Of a stretch of 64,000 nucleotides of DNA, positions 10,279 through 22,145 are shown in pieces. Numbering within the stretch: the stretch's first letter is position 1; each line of letters starts with the position of its first letter. A program made the position numbers and the translations under genes. This stretch comes from Pristionchus mayeri. Taxonomy: Eukaryota > Nematoda > Chromadorea > Rhabditida > Neodiplogasteridae. The DNA is taken from positions 39,210,907-39,274,906 of the forward strand of contig BTRK01000004.1 of the NCBI GenBank assembly GCA_036245805.1. Direction: 5' to 3'. Below the pieces are notes generated by a model. It saw only the letters and a program-made list of their open reading frames with translations, ran no database searches and was not told where the DNA came from.

Positions 10279-13200
10279 TCATGTTTCCTTCGCTCGAATC
10301 TGCTCCTCGACAAGTGTCGAAAATATCAAATATTTGTTTTCGGCTAACATTTTTTTGAAAATGACCGGATTTGAGCATGCAATTTATTTTTGGAAATAAT
10401 GTAACGGAAAACGCTAAGAAAACATGTTCAATGGCACGTTTTACGTGAATTCGAAAATTTCAAGGTTAAAAAATTTCAACTTTTCTTAAATCATCAAAAC
10501 TGTTAACATATTTAAGTTATTTGTCTGATACAGTAGCGCCAATAAGTATTGAAACGATTTGTTATTTTGCTATAACTTTTTAGCTGATCGATTTAGCAAT
10601 TTGGATGTTGCAATTTGGATGTTGGTATTATTCGCCAAATCGATCGAGGAATACGATGCACATATTGCGTCATCACGTGCACCATAACTGATTACGTAGT
10701 GATGACGCATTCGAATTTCACTTTTTCAAACATGCGTTATTCTTACACAGATTTTTTCCAGCTGGCCAAACTTTCTGAGGTTGGAGTCATGACTTAGGCC
10801 TACCCAGAATAAATTTTTGAAAGTGCTGCGCGGTCGCATATTGGCTGCAGCAGTGCTGAAAAAACCAGGGTCCGAAATTCAGATCTCGGCTTCTAGACTA
10901 GCTTCTAAAATATGTTTATTAAATATAGTAAAGGTTAGTTCGGCAAATGATTTCGTGTGTTTAGAATGCTACCGCGAGTACTCACCATCATTCCAGTCTG
11001 GATGACTCGTGTCGAGACGAAAGGAACACAATCATGGATGAGTGCCAGCAGAACCTCTTCTGATTTGTATTGATCGAGAATCCATTTCTGTAAATATCAT
11101 TAATTATATTTATCCCTGATATGCTCACGATCATATCCTCATTCTCTTTGAAGCGCGAGCAAATGATGAACATTTCCTTGAGAACTTCGTTGGGTAGACT
11201 CTGTTTCTTCAGGAACGTAAACGCTTCTTGATGAATGTCCGTGAAGCCGAATCTATCCGCATAGGACAACGCGATAATTGCATTTTCCACTACAAATATC
11301 AATGAGTAACAATGTGTTGGATTATTTGACGGGATTGAAGAATAAAACCGACTTGTTTTATACTTATTCTTGTCTCTGCTTTTCTCGAAAATATTATCGA
11401 TAAAGAACCGGAAGTCCACATTGTTGATCTCAAACGCACGATGTTGTGTACACATTCAACGTACAGTAGCGCCGGAAAGTATTCATACGATTTGATTTTT
11501 TCATATAACTTTTTCTGCAGTTGACTTAGCTAGTTAGATGTTGTAGCACTATATATCAAACCCATCGAAGAATCCGATGCGAGTATTGCGTCATCACGTG
11601 CACCATAATGGATTGCGTAGTGATGACGCAATCGAATTTTACTTTTTCAAACAGGCATTATTCTTACATAGTTTTTTTCCAGCTTGCCAATCTTTCTGAC
11701 GTTGGAGGTAAGACCGAGGCCTATCCAGAATATAAATTTGAAGTTGCTGCTCGGTGGCATATTGGCTGAAGCCTTGCTGTAAATTCGAAGTTGAAAATTC
11801 AGATCTCGGCTTTTAGACGACCTAAAGACCCGTTCAAGGCATCAAAATGATCGGCATCGTGAGTAAAGTTCATCCTGAGAATATGAAATCAAAAACTCTT
11901 AATTTGCCCTCAGGGCATGAAGAAATCACTTTTTCATATGGCAACTTTTTGGAGATTCATAACTACGTAGGAACTGCTTATAAAAATCTGGTTTTGGCTT
12001 AATCATGTTCACAATATTGTAATTATATGATTCCCAACTCTTTAGAGTGTTTGGATATATTTCCTGTTCGCGGCGATCGTGTTTCAGAGGTGCACCGTGG
12101 TCCTGATTGCATGACCCTTCGAAAACATCTTTGAGAGAAAGTTAAGGAAACCTTTTGTTATTGTGTGCGCATGTCCAACACGATATGAAGAACTGAATCC
12201 CAACTTTTTGAAATGTTTTAATAACTTTGGGCACAGTTAGAGGGAGGGTGCAAACGAAAATTGCGGGGCAGGGACTCGAAAGTGCCTCCGAAAAACGATC
12301 GCCTCGGACAGGAAAGATATCCAAACACTCTAAAAAGTTGGGATGTATATAACTACAACATTCTGAACATGATTAAGCCAAAATCAGATTTTTATATACA
12401 GTTCCTACGTAGTTATGAATCTCCGAAAAGTGGCCATATGAAAAAGTGATTTTTTCATGCCCTGAGGCCAAATTAAGAGTTTTTGTTTTCATATTCTCAG
12501 GATGAATTTTGTTCACGATGCCGATCATGTTGATGCCTTGAACAGGTCTCTAGGTCGTCTAAAAGCCGAGATCTGAATTTTCGACTTCGATTTTGCAGCA
12601 AGCCTGCAGCCAATATGCGACCGAGCAGCAACTTCAAATTTATATTCTGGATAGGCCTCGGTCTTACCTCCAACGTCAGAAAGTTTGGCAAGCTGGAAAA
12701 AAATCTGCGTAAGAATAACGCCTGTTTGAATAAAGTGAAATTCGAATGCGTCATCACTACGTAATCAGTTATGATGCACGTGATGACGCAATATGTGCAT
12801 CGTATTGACCGATCGATTTGGGGTATAGCACCACAACATCCAAATTGCTAAATCGATCAGCCAAAAAGCTATAGCAAAATGACAAATCGTTTCAATACTA
12901 TTGGCGCTACTGTATACAGTAGCGCCGGAAAGTATTCATACGATTTGTTTTTTCATATAACTTTTTCTGCAGTTGACTTAGCAAGTTAGATGTTGTAGCG
13001 CTATATATCAAACCCATCGAAGAATAAGATGCGTGTATTGCGTCATCACGTGCACCATAACGGATTGCGTAGTGATGACGCAATCGAATTTAACTTTTTC
13101 CAACAGGCGTTATTCTTATACAGAATTTTTCCAGCTTACCAAACTTTCTGAAGTTGGAGATAGGATCCGAGATCTATCCAGAATAAAAATTTGAAGTTGC

Positions 13201-16200
13201 TGCTCGGTCGCACATTAGCTGCAGCCTTTCTGCAAAATCGATGTCAAAAATTAAGATATCGGCTCCTACTCAAGCTAGAGACTCGTTCAAGGCATCAAAA
13301 TGATCGCCATCATGAGTCTAGATGATCCTGAAAATATGAAAACAATATCTCAACATTTGCCCTCAGGGCATGAGAAAATCACTTTTTCACATGACCTTTT
13401 TGGAGATTCATAACTTTTCGGGAAATCTGTTGAAAAATCTGATTTTTGCTTAGGCATGTTCATAATCTTTTACTTATATGATTTCCAACTTTTTAGAGTG
13501 CTTGGATATCTTTCCTGCCCGCGGCGTTCGGTTTTCAGAGTTGCGCCGTGGTCCTAAAGGCATGACCCTTCGAAAACAAGTTTGTGGGAAAGTTAAGGAA
13601 ATCAATTGTTATTATGTGTTCATGTCCAACATGTTCTGAATAGCCGATTCCCAACTTTTTGAAATGTTTTAATAACTTTGGGCACATCCGTAAAAAGAGT
13701 GCAGACGAAAATAGCGGGTCGGGGACTCGAAAGTGCCTCCGAAAACCGCACGCTGCGGGCAGGAAAGATATCCAAACACTATAAAAAGTTAGGAACCATA
13801 TATATATAAGACATTATGAACATGCCTAAGCAAAAATCAGATTTTTATACAGATTTGCCGAAAAGTTATGAATCTCCAAAAAGTGGTCATGTGAAAAAGT
13901 GATTTTTTCATGCCCTGAGGGCAAATATTGAGATATTGTGTTCATATTCTCAGGATAATCTGGACTCATGATGACGATGATTTTGATGCCTTGAAACAGT
14001 CTCTAGCTTGACTAGGGGCCGATATCTTAATTTTTGATATCGATTTTGCAGTAAGGCTGCAGCCAATGTGCGGCCGAGCAGCAACTTCAAATTTTTATTC
14101 TGGATAGACCTCGGTCCATATCTCCAACGTCAGAAAGTTTGGAAAGGTGGAAAAATTCTGTATAAGAATAAAGCCTGTTTGAAAAAGGGAAATTCGATTG
14201 CGTCATCACTACGCAATTCGTTAAGGTGCACGTGATGACGCAATACCCGCATCGTATTCTTCGATGGGTTTGATATATATCGCTACAACATTTAACTTGC
14301 TAAGTCAACTGCAGAAAGAGTTATATGAAAAAATCAAATCGTATGAATACTTTCCGGCGCTACTGTAGCTGACCTCTTTTATCTCGAATATTCCATTAAT
14401 TTTCTCGACAAAAGCTCTGTAGAATATCGTTTCGAAGTATGGAGAGCGTATGGCCAGAAGCTGGTAATATATAATTTATTGTCTAATGTTATCAAAACAA
14501 AAATATTTTGAAATTCAAGCCTGACCTCTCTGGATACGGGTACGGTATCCTCCTCGAGCGTCAAAGCAACAGTGTGAACTTGAGCTAACGTCTCTAGTGG
14601 AGTGGGGTCAGATCTAGGACTTAGTGATGTTTATGAAGCGATCTTAATATTTCACGGACCTGAAGCTAATCGAAAGATGAAGATTGTAGTTCTTGCTCGC
14701 CGTCGATGTTGCTTTCCATCCCTCGGTGTCCCATGCGAGGATCTGGATTGTATTTCTTCCTCAAATGAACTATTAACAGCATTCCTTACCTTTTCCGGAA
14801 TTTGTTCAATAGATTCATCTTCGCCGAAAATTAGAGGATAAAAAGCATCGATCCGCATTTTTTCCATGGTTACTTCGACTTTCGAATATCGATTGGGTGT
14901 TCGATCACTATTGATTCGATTTATGACAGGCGATATGAGCTTAATATTAGGTTGGAACAAAAGTTTTGCACGATTTCGACCATGCAGTTTGAAATGCCTT
15001 AAAAGGCTTCACTTTAAATGGGCCGATCTAACCGGATAGCATATATTTAGGGACTATTTGTACAATATATCCGCTACTTCGAATTGAATCCTGCTCTGAG
15101 GGTTTGCGAAAAAAATCAGGTTTCGTTAAATGTGAAATTTTCGAGTTACATAGACATGTGTTTGCCGCGCTCCTATTCTGATAGGAAAACTCATTGTAAA
15201 ATCTCACATAGTGGAGTGAAAAGTCCGTTGGTTGTTCTATCTAAAACTATGTAGGATCTAGTGGTTACTTCAATTTAGCAAGGTTTACGGGCCATTAAAT
15301 TCCAAAAAAATAGGTAAAATTGCTGAATGGATCGCTTTTCTTGCCTCGCCAATCAATCATACTGGCTTGATCTTAAGTGCTTTTACATATACTACCGTGG
15401 GGCTTTACATCAGGTTGGTCATAAAGTTTTGCTCGATTTTGACTAAAGTGCATTCCGACATCTATCATCGTTCGTTGTTGACCAATCAACTTAGATCTTT
15501 TAATGGTAGATAAGGGCCTTTATACTCTCTTTAGCGCACACGAACATAGATCTGTCCAAGCAAAGAAAAGAATGCGGTGATGTACCAAACTGCATGTGAT
15601 TGATCAACGACCCGATTTTTCAAAGAATTTGCTTTTCATTTAGAACGGAGATAGGACCCAGTTTTAACCACAGTAGTAAAGTATGAATGGCATATATCGT
15701 ACTGGTCATGTTGAGACTGATCAGCCACAAAGGGCCTATTAGAAATAAGCGGGTAATCCCAATATGGGTTTTCATGTTATGGGTCCCGATCAGATTATGA
15801 CTCACTGTATCTATACCGATGGGACTCGCAATTTCAATTATTCACGAATGTAAACTACCTTAGCAGTATATGTCATAATTCTCTTTGAGAGAGGATGCGG
15901 CTCTTAATACAGGAACAGGGTTCTTCAGCTTTTAGTACCCCAATTTTGAATGTCGAAATTCATACTTTTGGCATTTTTTCGACAGTCCTGTGTTTTTGAA
16001 AGCGGTTATTTCATGCGCAAATTAATGAACAACTCTTGCCCTATCACTCACGTATTGGAAAGATTATGGAGATCGCTGCTTTTTCTAGGGCAGGCCGTGC
16101 TTGAAATACCTCAATATCCGATTTTTCGCAATTTCCGTCGAAAAATAGTTTGTCGAAAAATTTCACTTTTTTAGATAAGAAACTCAAGTGGGTTCTAATA

Positions 16201-17873
16201 TATCGAAATAATTGAAAGTCCAGTAGGTGTTTATACCAGCGCCCTCAGGTAGCTGTCAGCCTCGTCAATCTCCGAAACAGGAAATTTGGTCAAGTAAATT
16301 TTGATTTTTCTATTGAGTCCGGATTAATCCGCCTGTACTTAGGAAATAATGAATTCAACAGCTCTCTGTTTTTGCTTCTAGGAAGAGCACTCCTCGGGCT
16401 TCTTAATATACTCAGTGAGCTTCATCTCAAAAATTGATCCATGAAGTTCCACTATTTTAAAGAAAATCGTAATTTTTCTGAAAAGTTCACCGTTACGCTT
16501 ACCTCAATTTCTCCCATATTAGACAGCCTTGCCCGACTATAACCCTAATGTTGTAAACTTTGTACATGCCCCTATATAATATTATGAGGCCAACAGGAGG
16601 CGATTTGAGGCACACAGAATATACGAGCTCAAAGTTGGGGTCCGAAATCGAGCAAAACTTTATGACCAACCTAATAACATAATGGAATGCTGGAGCCTAC
16701 CCTTTTCCACTCCAAGAAAATTTATATTTTCAGAAATTTTGAATCATGGTCATCAAAGCCCAAATTTTGAAATTCGGTGTACATAGTCCGAGTCGATCTC
16801 CTCGAAAGGAAGCTATCCCCTGACTCGGCCAAGCCAATAAGTGATAGAGTAAGAGTTGCTTGTTCAGTTAACCGTATAAAGTCTGAGCTTCCTTTTATGC
16901 TGGTAATATGACATTCATGGAAACATCAATTTCGACTCTCTAATATCAGTATCTGAGTATGCAATATTGCATTTTTAAATAGAAGCATTGTATGCCCGCA
17001 CGAAAATAATTGTGAGCTTACCATGGAAGGTACTTAAAGTTTACATGCATTTGAGATCGATAGGCTTACGGCTACGGCTATGTGGTGAAGACAACTAATT
17101 CAGACCAAGCTCCTTTTGACGCGAGATTAAAAATTACCTAAGTTTCTGGAACGCCATTTGTGGCCATAACCATTTTCATACTATTTTAGGATGTCTGTTC
17201 ATCACACTCTTCAAACACACCTTGATATTTGTATTATCATCGATGCCCATAGAGTGCAGACCCCGAAATTTTGTAGTTTATTTCTCAAATGTAGTAACTT
17301 TGACTTTAAAATGCCGCCACAATATGAAATGATATGGGTAATACTAATGTGTGATAGAAAGAGTATCCAAGCCCTCAACGAATACACGAAACAAAATTAA
17401 ATAATTTTGCAAATAAAGGACAGGGTATGCCAGAGACGAAAATTTGAAAATCGTGCAAAACTTTTGTTCCAACCTGATACGAGTCCACATTGCAAAGATA
17501 ATGGTATCAACTGAGATCTAAACGTTTATTGAAGCTTACTTCTGTCCCTTCTTCGTTAGATAATTTCATCGTGACATTCGAGAAGCGGTGTTGAGAGGTG
17601 GTCTGAAAAATAGCCTTATTAAAAGTGAGATTATACATTTAGAAATATGAAATTTGATACAAATGCAATGATTATTTATAAGCTTAAAACTGACCGTCTC
17701 GAAAACAATTGAGCAAACATCTTCTGATATTTTCATCGAGCTGAAAATATTCGCATTTCAATCATACGCGTGCTTTCGTTGTTGTAGGAAAGCGACAAAG
17801 CATACCAATCATCATTCTCCAGATTCACATGGAGACGAGTACGATGAGATGCAAGGACGATCGGGGTTGGCAT
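10279..17873 (-). CDS. BTB-domain protein with a MATH-like N-terminal region
   Basis: Phase-consistent minus-strand exons: 17806-17873 (ATG), 17695-17740, 17540-17602, 14790-14939, 14660-14742, 14526-14613, 14374-14460, 11353-11428, 11129-11289, 10986-11087, and possibly 10279-10305 (EQIRAKET, stop). The N-terminal half (TTSQHRFSNVTMKL; ILAWDTEGWKATS) has a MATH-like feel but is not a clear MATH domain. The BTB fold is clear: LLAIRSPYFETIFYRAFVEK, then EINNVDFRFFIDNIF, then ENAIIALSYADRFGFTDI and a helical tail KWILDQYKSEEVLLALIHDC. Family role: substrate adaptor for cullin-3 ubiquitin ligase, via BTB dimerisation. The third intron is about 2.6 kb (mariner-like element) and the seventh about 2.9 kb (two hairpins); all other mapped introns are short. 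The last exon is tentative. Confidence 0.75.
10529..10918. repeat. One-armed copy of the TACAGTAGCGCC hairpin family
   Basis: It starts TACAGTAGCGCCAATAAGTA and follows the left arm of the neighbouring elements for about 390 bp before resemblance is lost near the TTCAGATCTCGGCTTCTAGAC segment. It lies in the 3'-most intron of the BTB gene. No opposite arm is present. Confidence 0.7.
11463..12913. mobile_element. 1.45-kb giant hairpin, TACAGTAGCGCC family (copy 1)
   Basis: The left end TACAGTAGCGCCGGAAAGTA is mirrored by GGCGCTACTGTA at 12902-12913. Arms of about 650 bp pair around a centre near 12200. Marker segments occur in both arms (TGACGCAAT, GCCCTCAGGGCATGA). TACAGT ends beginning with TA are typical of Tc1-like elements. 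No transposase ORF. It lies in the seventh intron of the BTB gene. Confidence 0.85.
12914..14367. mobile_element. 1.45-kb giant hairpin, TACAGTAGCGCC family (copy 2)
   Basis: It directly abuts copy 1: the junction reads CTACTGTA then TACAGTAG. Its right end GGCGCTACTGTA closes at 14367, six bases from the BTB exon donor. Arm content is homologous to copy 1 but diverged, so the two are separate insertions or an old duplication, not a recent tandem repeat. Non-coding. Confidence 0.85.
14947..17477. mobile_element. 2.5-kb mariner-like element, non-autonomous
   Basis: Ends TTAGGTTGGAACAAAAGTTT and the inverse at 17457-17477 are flanked by TA on both sides (14945-14946 and 17478-17479). TTAGGTTGG... 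ends are characteristic of mariner elements (compare MADE1/Hsmar). No transposase ORF is visible. It sits in the third intron of the BTB gene, its left end eight bases from the acceptor. Another element (15409-16674) is nested inside it. Confidence 0.8.
15409..16674. mobile_element. Nested 1.27-kb mariner-like element
   Basis: Ends read CAGGTTGGTCATAAAGTTTT on the left and AAAACTTTATGACCAACCTA on the right. A TA follows on the right; the left flank is mutated. It is the same broad end type as the host element but with a different internal sequence. No transposase frame is visible. Confidence 0.75.
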
Positions 17874-17879
17874 CACTAA

Positions 17880-18960
17880 AATATTTTGACGAGTTTATGT
17901 GAACAAATTGAGATACTGGTGAAATTGACGAGCTTAGTAGAATGTAACACGCTTTTTGAACAAACGTCGAAACGCAAGGCGACAGAGCATGAATCGAATT
18001 CGACTGATAAGACGTGAATGGGGATGAAAGCTCGCCGATTTTGCCTCACGGTTTATTACCTGGTCTTAGGGAATGCAATACGAGAAATTCCTCTGGAAAA
18101 AGCCTAAACTCGGTCACCCGGTTTCGATACATATTCGAGCTGAGAACGAGTTGAGCAGGAGAAATTTCAAAACGTGCTAGATTTTTGAGCGATGATAGGC
18201 GATCGAAAGAGGAGATACGTTGGAAGGTCGATTAGAATATAATGCCGCAGTAGTATGAAAAGTGTAGCGCATCAAAATAACAAAAGTAATTTCGAAATAT
18301 ATAAGAATGGGAGAGGATGGGATAAGGAGATGGTGGTTGTGCTAAACAACCTTTCCTTGCAAACATGAAAAAAACTCGTATTCCCAACGAAAACATCTCC
18401 AAATGAAAATGTGATTTCACTCACTTTATTTACTGAAACAATATGCATGCAGTTATGCATTCAAAAGGGTAATGAAACGAATGGAATGCGAGCAAGGGTG
18501 TGAGGAAATAGTTGAGAGTCTGCAACTAGAGAGGAATACATGTGGTGTTACGGAGAGAGTGATTTATGACCCACTGTGAGCTGATGCTGCTGTGCCTTTG
18601 AACCAAGAGTGAGCATCACAAACAACACTCGCACATCTTACTGAGTTTCCAGCAGAGACAGTGGAAGGAAGATTTAAAGAAAAGCTAAAAGAGTGTTGAG
18701 GTATCATTGATATCTCGCCTCTCTCTCACACACTTATCACACGTGGTCGGCCCTCGGGGGGGGGGGGGGGATAGAGAAGGAGCAAGAGAAAGAGAAGGGG
18801 GAAAGAGTGTGCAGAGTAGATAGGATGAGAAATAGACAAATAGATTGACGGAGCTAGTGGGAGATTGGGCAGGGGAAGAGAGGGAGAGAGATGGGGAGGA
18901 ATGGCAAAGGATGTAATTCACTCGCGGAATTTGTGCACAAATCCACATCATATTCAACAA
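17880..18960. other. Intergenic stretch with GA-rich low complexity
   Basis: No coding region or RNA gene is seen. A run of about 15 G lies at 18756-18770, followed by GAGA-rich sequence to 18900. This is the upstream flank of the BTB gene (its ATG is at 17873), so its promoter presumably lies in the first few hundred bases; I see no recognisable box. Confidence 0.4.
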
Positions 18961-19021
18961 ATATCACACAATTTTTATGGGGACAATACTTTATTCTGTC
19001 TTCACAATCAGATTCACACTA

Positions 19022-19225
19022 CCTTGAGGGCCTTCCCAGTCTCTGTAGTACCCTTGGGTCCTTGAGGGCCTTCCCAGTCTCTGTAGTACCCTTGGGGACG
19101 GGGGCAAACAAAACACGGAATTTACCCAGGGGCGCACTGGTGATCACAATCGTAGCGGTAGCTTTAAAGTTGGGTTCGACGGTGAACTCGGTGGGGCTGT
19201 CCGTCATGACTTGGAACATGATCTT
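19022..19225 (-). pseudogene. MSP-like domain fragment with tandem duplication
   Basis: The minus-strand frame reads GKIMFQVMTDSPTEFTVEPN, then ATIVITSA and GKFRVLFAPVPKG. The order resembles the middle of a major-sperm-protein/VAP-type domain (FKV-T-P--Y-V-PN, then KF-V). A 38-bp unit is tandemly repeated (19022-19059 and 19060-19097); because 38 is not a multiple of three, the C-terminus is shifted. No upstream exon or clean start is found. Probably a gene remnant; the family call is tentative. Confidence 0.4.
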
Positions 19226-19480
19226 GCCTGCTTCATGGTTTAGAAGCGTGTGTGTGTGGTTGTTCCTCTGTTGGCGAGGACAGCAGCGTGCGAAGGCTCA
19301 TTAGACAGAATCTACGATTAACAGTGAATAAACTACTGATTTTTGTTCGATTTCAAAGTACTCTTTAAGTCCGCATAACACATTGTATTTATGTCATGCA
19401 ATTTGCGGTCGTTTCCATTTTCGCGTGGTTCCTTTTGACTATACTAACTCTCACATAGGTCCCGGTAAACATATATGTTA

Positions 19481-21720
19481 TATCACGGGTCTTCTGTAAG
19501 AATGCAGGAACGCCTCCCACCAGAAAAAAAGTCATAGTCATGGATTTCGACGAAACTTAGTTTATGAGTACTATTGGGGGTCCGAGGAAGGCCTATGCAC
19601 TTGGTTTGGTCAAAATCACGCATTATCGATTTTTTTGATCTACCCACTTGAAATACTGTATTTCGGTCAATTTTGATCGTACAACCAACATTTTTCCCAA
19701 TTTACGCGTAATTTCGAGATCTACAAATTCCTCTTCAGTACCCCATACCGGAAATGACTTCATCGGGCACTTATTGCCCAAAAATCAGTTTTCCGATCAA
19801 GATTATCGATTTTTCTCGAAATTTTTTGCTTATACCACAAAATTGGATTTCGGTCCTCGATTCGCCGCACAAAATAAGGGGGAGTCTACGTTGAAAATGT
19901 TTCATATAACCTGCCTCGGAATATCGAATTAGTAAGTGAGACCCCGAACATAGCCGAATTTCCCCTATTTTTTGTTTTTGGGCCATATCTCAGTTCGAAA
20001 TGGTCCAATTTGGCATTTTAAAAAATGAATCGATGAGGGTTGAAGCTCTAAAGTCGCTGGTTGTCGAGATATTTGAAGAAAACTCTCCCGCAAGGTAACA
20101 CTGGACAAAAATTCGCGGAGAAGCGCGATATTTTCCGCTATTTCACGGTTTCTGCTCCCCATACTCTTCAATTATGACACACTTCATACTTCTTTGTGAT
20201 GTTTATCTCCTCCGTCACTTGGAGAACGGACGGTATACAATCCAACCGGAGAAGGTAACCCTGAACGACTTCGCCCGTGGCCTTTACAAGCACATGCTTG
20301 AAGAGGTTCAACAAGGCGTCGCAATCGGTCTTCTCGTGGATTCGTTCAAGGAGTACGAAGAAGCGCCGAAGAATCCGAGACCCAAAGGGTGGGGTCTGCG
20401 AAAGAGGAAGAATAGTGCTCAATACGATCCAGTTACCAACAAGCTGGTCACCGATCTATTCGAGGAGTTCTTCAGAGCTGGCAACAAGTTGCGCCCGGAA
20501 AAGGCTGAGAGGAGAATGAGAGAGAGGAAGGATATCCTGCCATGGCAACGGATGAGCCACGACCAGATCAAGAACCGAATCAGAACTCTTCTCGTTGGCA
20601 AAAGGATGAACAGTTGAAGAAGCACAGAAACAGGAATCGTCGAATGGTAGCTATCATCGCAGATATGGAGAAGGATATGGATGAAGAAGGAGCGTCAATT
20701 GAGGATCAAGTTCCCCTGATTCCGGAGAGCAATCGAATTGTCACGAGCGACGCACTCTATTTTTACAGATTTATTCGACGATGTTTCCACTTTGATTTTC
20801 TCTGATTCAAAGTTTGATGTATTCAACCAGTAATAGCAATATTCCTACTTTTGAAATATCCTATTTTTTTTGTAAACTTTAAAGAAAGTGGTAAACGATA
20901 CTGTGCATTCACAGTATGGCTTAAAACGAGTACAAACTCAATATTTTATCAAATACATATTTTTAAAAAAAAGTTGTGACGATGCATTTATCGGTGCGAA
21001 TTCTTACACATCTTACATCTTACACATCACAAACAAATGTGACAAGAATGATAAATCATTCGTATGTAAAGCAGAAACCGTGAATTAACGGTAAATATCG
21101 CGTTTTTCCGCGAAATCTTGCTCTTGCAAAAGATTTTGTTAAACTTATCGATAGCTATCGATTCATTTTTTTAAATGCCAAATTGGACCATTTTGAACTG
21201 AGATATGGCCCAAAAACCAAAAATAGGGGAATTCGGCTATGTTCGGGGTCTCACTTACTAATTCGATATTCCGAGGCAGGCTATATGAAAAATTTTCAAC
21301 GTAGACTCCCCCTTATTTTGTGCGGAGAATCGAGGACCGAAATAAAATTTTGTGGTATAAGCAAAAAAGTTCGAGAAAAATCGATAATCTTGATCGGAAA
21401 ACTGGTTTTTGGGCAATAAGTGCCCGATGACGTCATTTCCGGTATGGGGTACTGAAGAGGAATTTGTAGATCTCGAAATTACGCGTAAATTGGGTAAAAA
21501 ATGTTGGTTGTAGGATCAAAATTGACCGAAATACAGTATTTCAAGTGGGTAGATCAAAAAAATCGATAATGCGTGATTTTGACCAAACCAAGTGCATAGG
21601 CCTTCCTCGGACCCCCAATAGCACTCATAAACTAAGTTTCGTCGAAATACATGACTATGACTTTTTTCTGGTGGCAAAATGAGCTCATTTTCCTGCATTC
21701 TTACAGAAGACCTGTGATAT
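19481..21720. mobile_element. 2.2-kb hairpin transposon carrying a protein-coding cargo
   Basis: Arms of roughly 560-580 bp (19481-20060 and 21160-21720) are near-perfect inverted copies, starting TATATCACGGGTCTTCTGTA and ending CTTACAGAAGACCTGTGATA. The ends resemble those of the hairpins at 2889 and 41092 and the single end near 43990. Unlike those, the arms here enclose about 1.1 kb of unique DNA with a coding frame (20174-20805). That middle could be the element's own gene or a captured host gene. Confidence 0.8.
20174..20805 (+). CDS. Cargo ORF inside the hairpin element, basic helical protein
   Basis: ATG at 20174 opens a 147-codon frame that ends at 20617. Its C-terminal half is basic and helical: KLVTDLFEEFFRAGNKLRPE, then RMSHDQIKNRIRTLL. 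A second frame from about 20590 continues with DEQLKKHRNRNRRMVAIIAD and an acidic segment to a stop at 20805. The two are joined by a one-base frame change or a small intron near 20600. The QIKNRIRTLL pattern is reminiscent of the third helix of Myb/SANT-type DNA-binding domains, but no tryptophan series is visible, so the call is weak. GC content is higher than in the surrounding arms. Not similar to any DDE transposase I know. Confidence 0.45.
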
Positions 21721-22145
21721 GTAACGAGTGACACGAGACACGAGAAAAAAACAACATTATCAACATAAGAGTATAATTGCAGTATCTTAGTGTGAACTGA
21801 ATTTTTTTTCTATGAAATATTTCTGATGCAATAGCAAAACGTACAAACACGTTTATTTGACGATGATTCCTACACGTATTTTTCGGTTTTGCACGAATGA
21901 TACGCATTGCAAAATCGACATTGTTTGCCACTGACTCTATTTCGGGGTCTCTCATAAAAAGGCAATCGCAACGCCATATCATCACTGATTCTCTTCATAC
22001 GAGATTCGAATTCCCCACAAAAAAAAAATTCTTCACTCTTTTCACTATTTTAGTAGATAATCGTGCTCACATTTTGATACTCGATATTGAACGCTATCGC
22101 CGTGTATTGTACCGTAATCTCCTACCATAACTTTCAGTCACAGCA

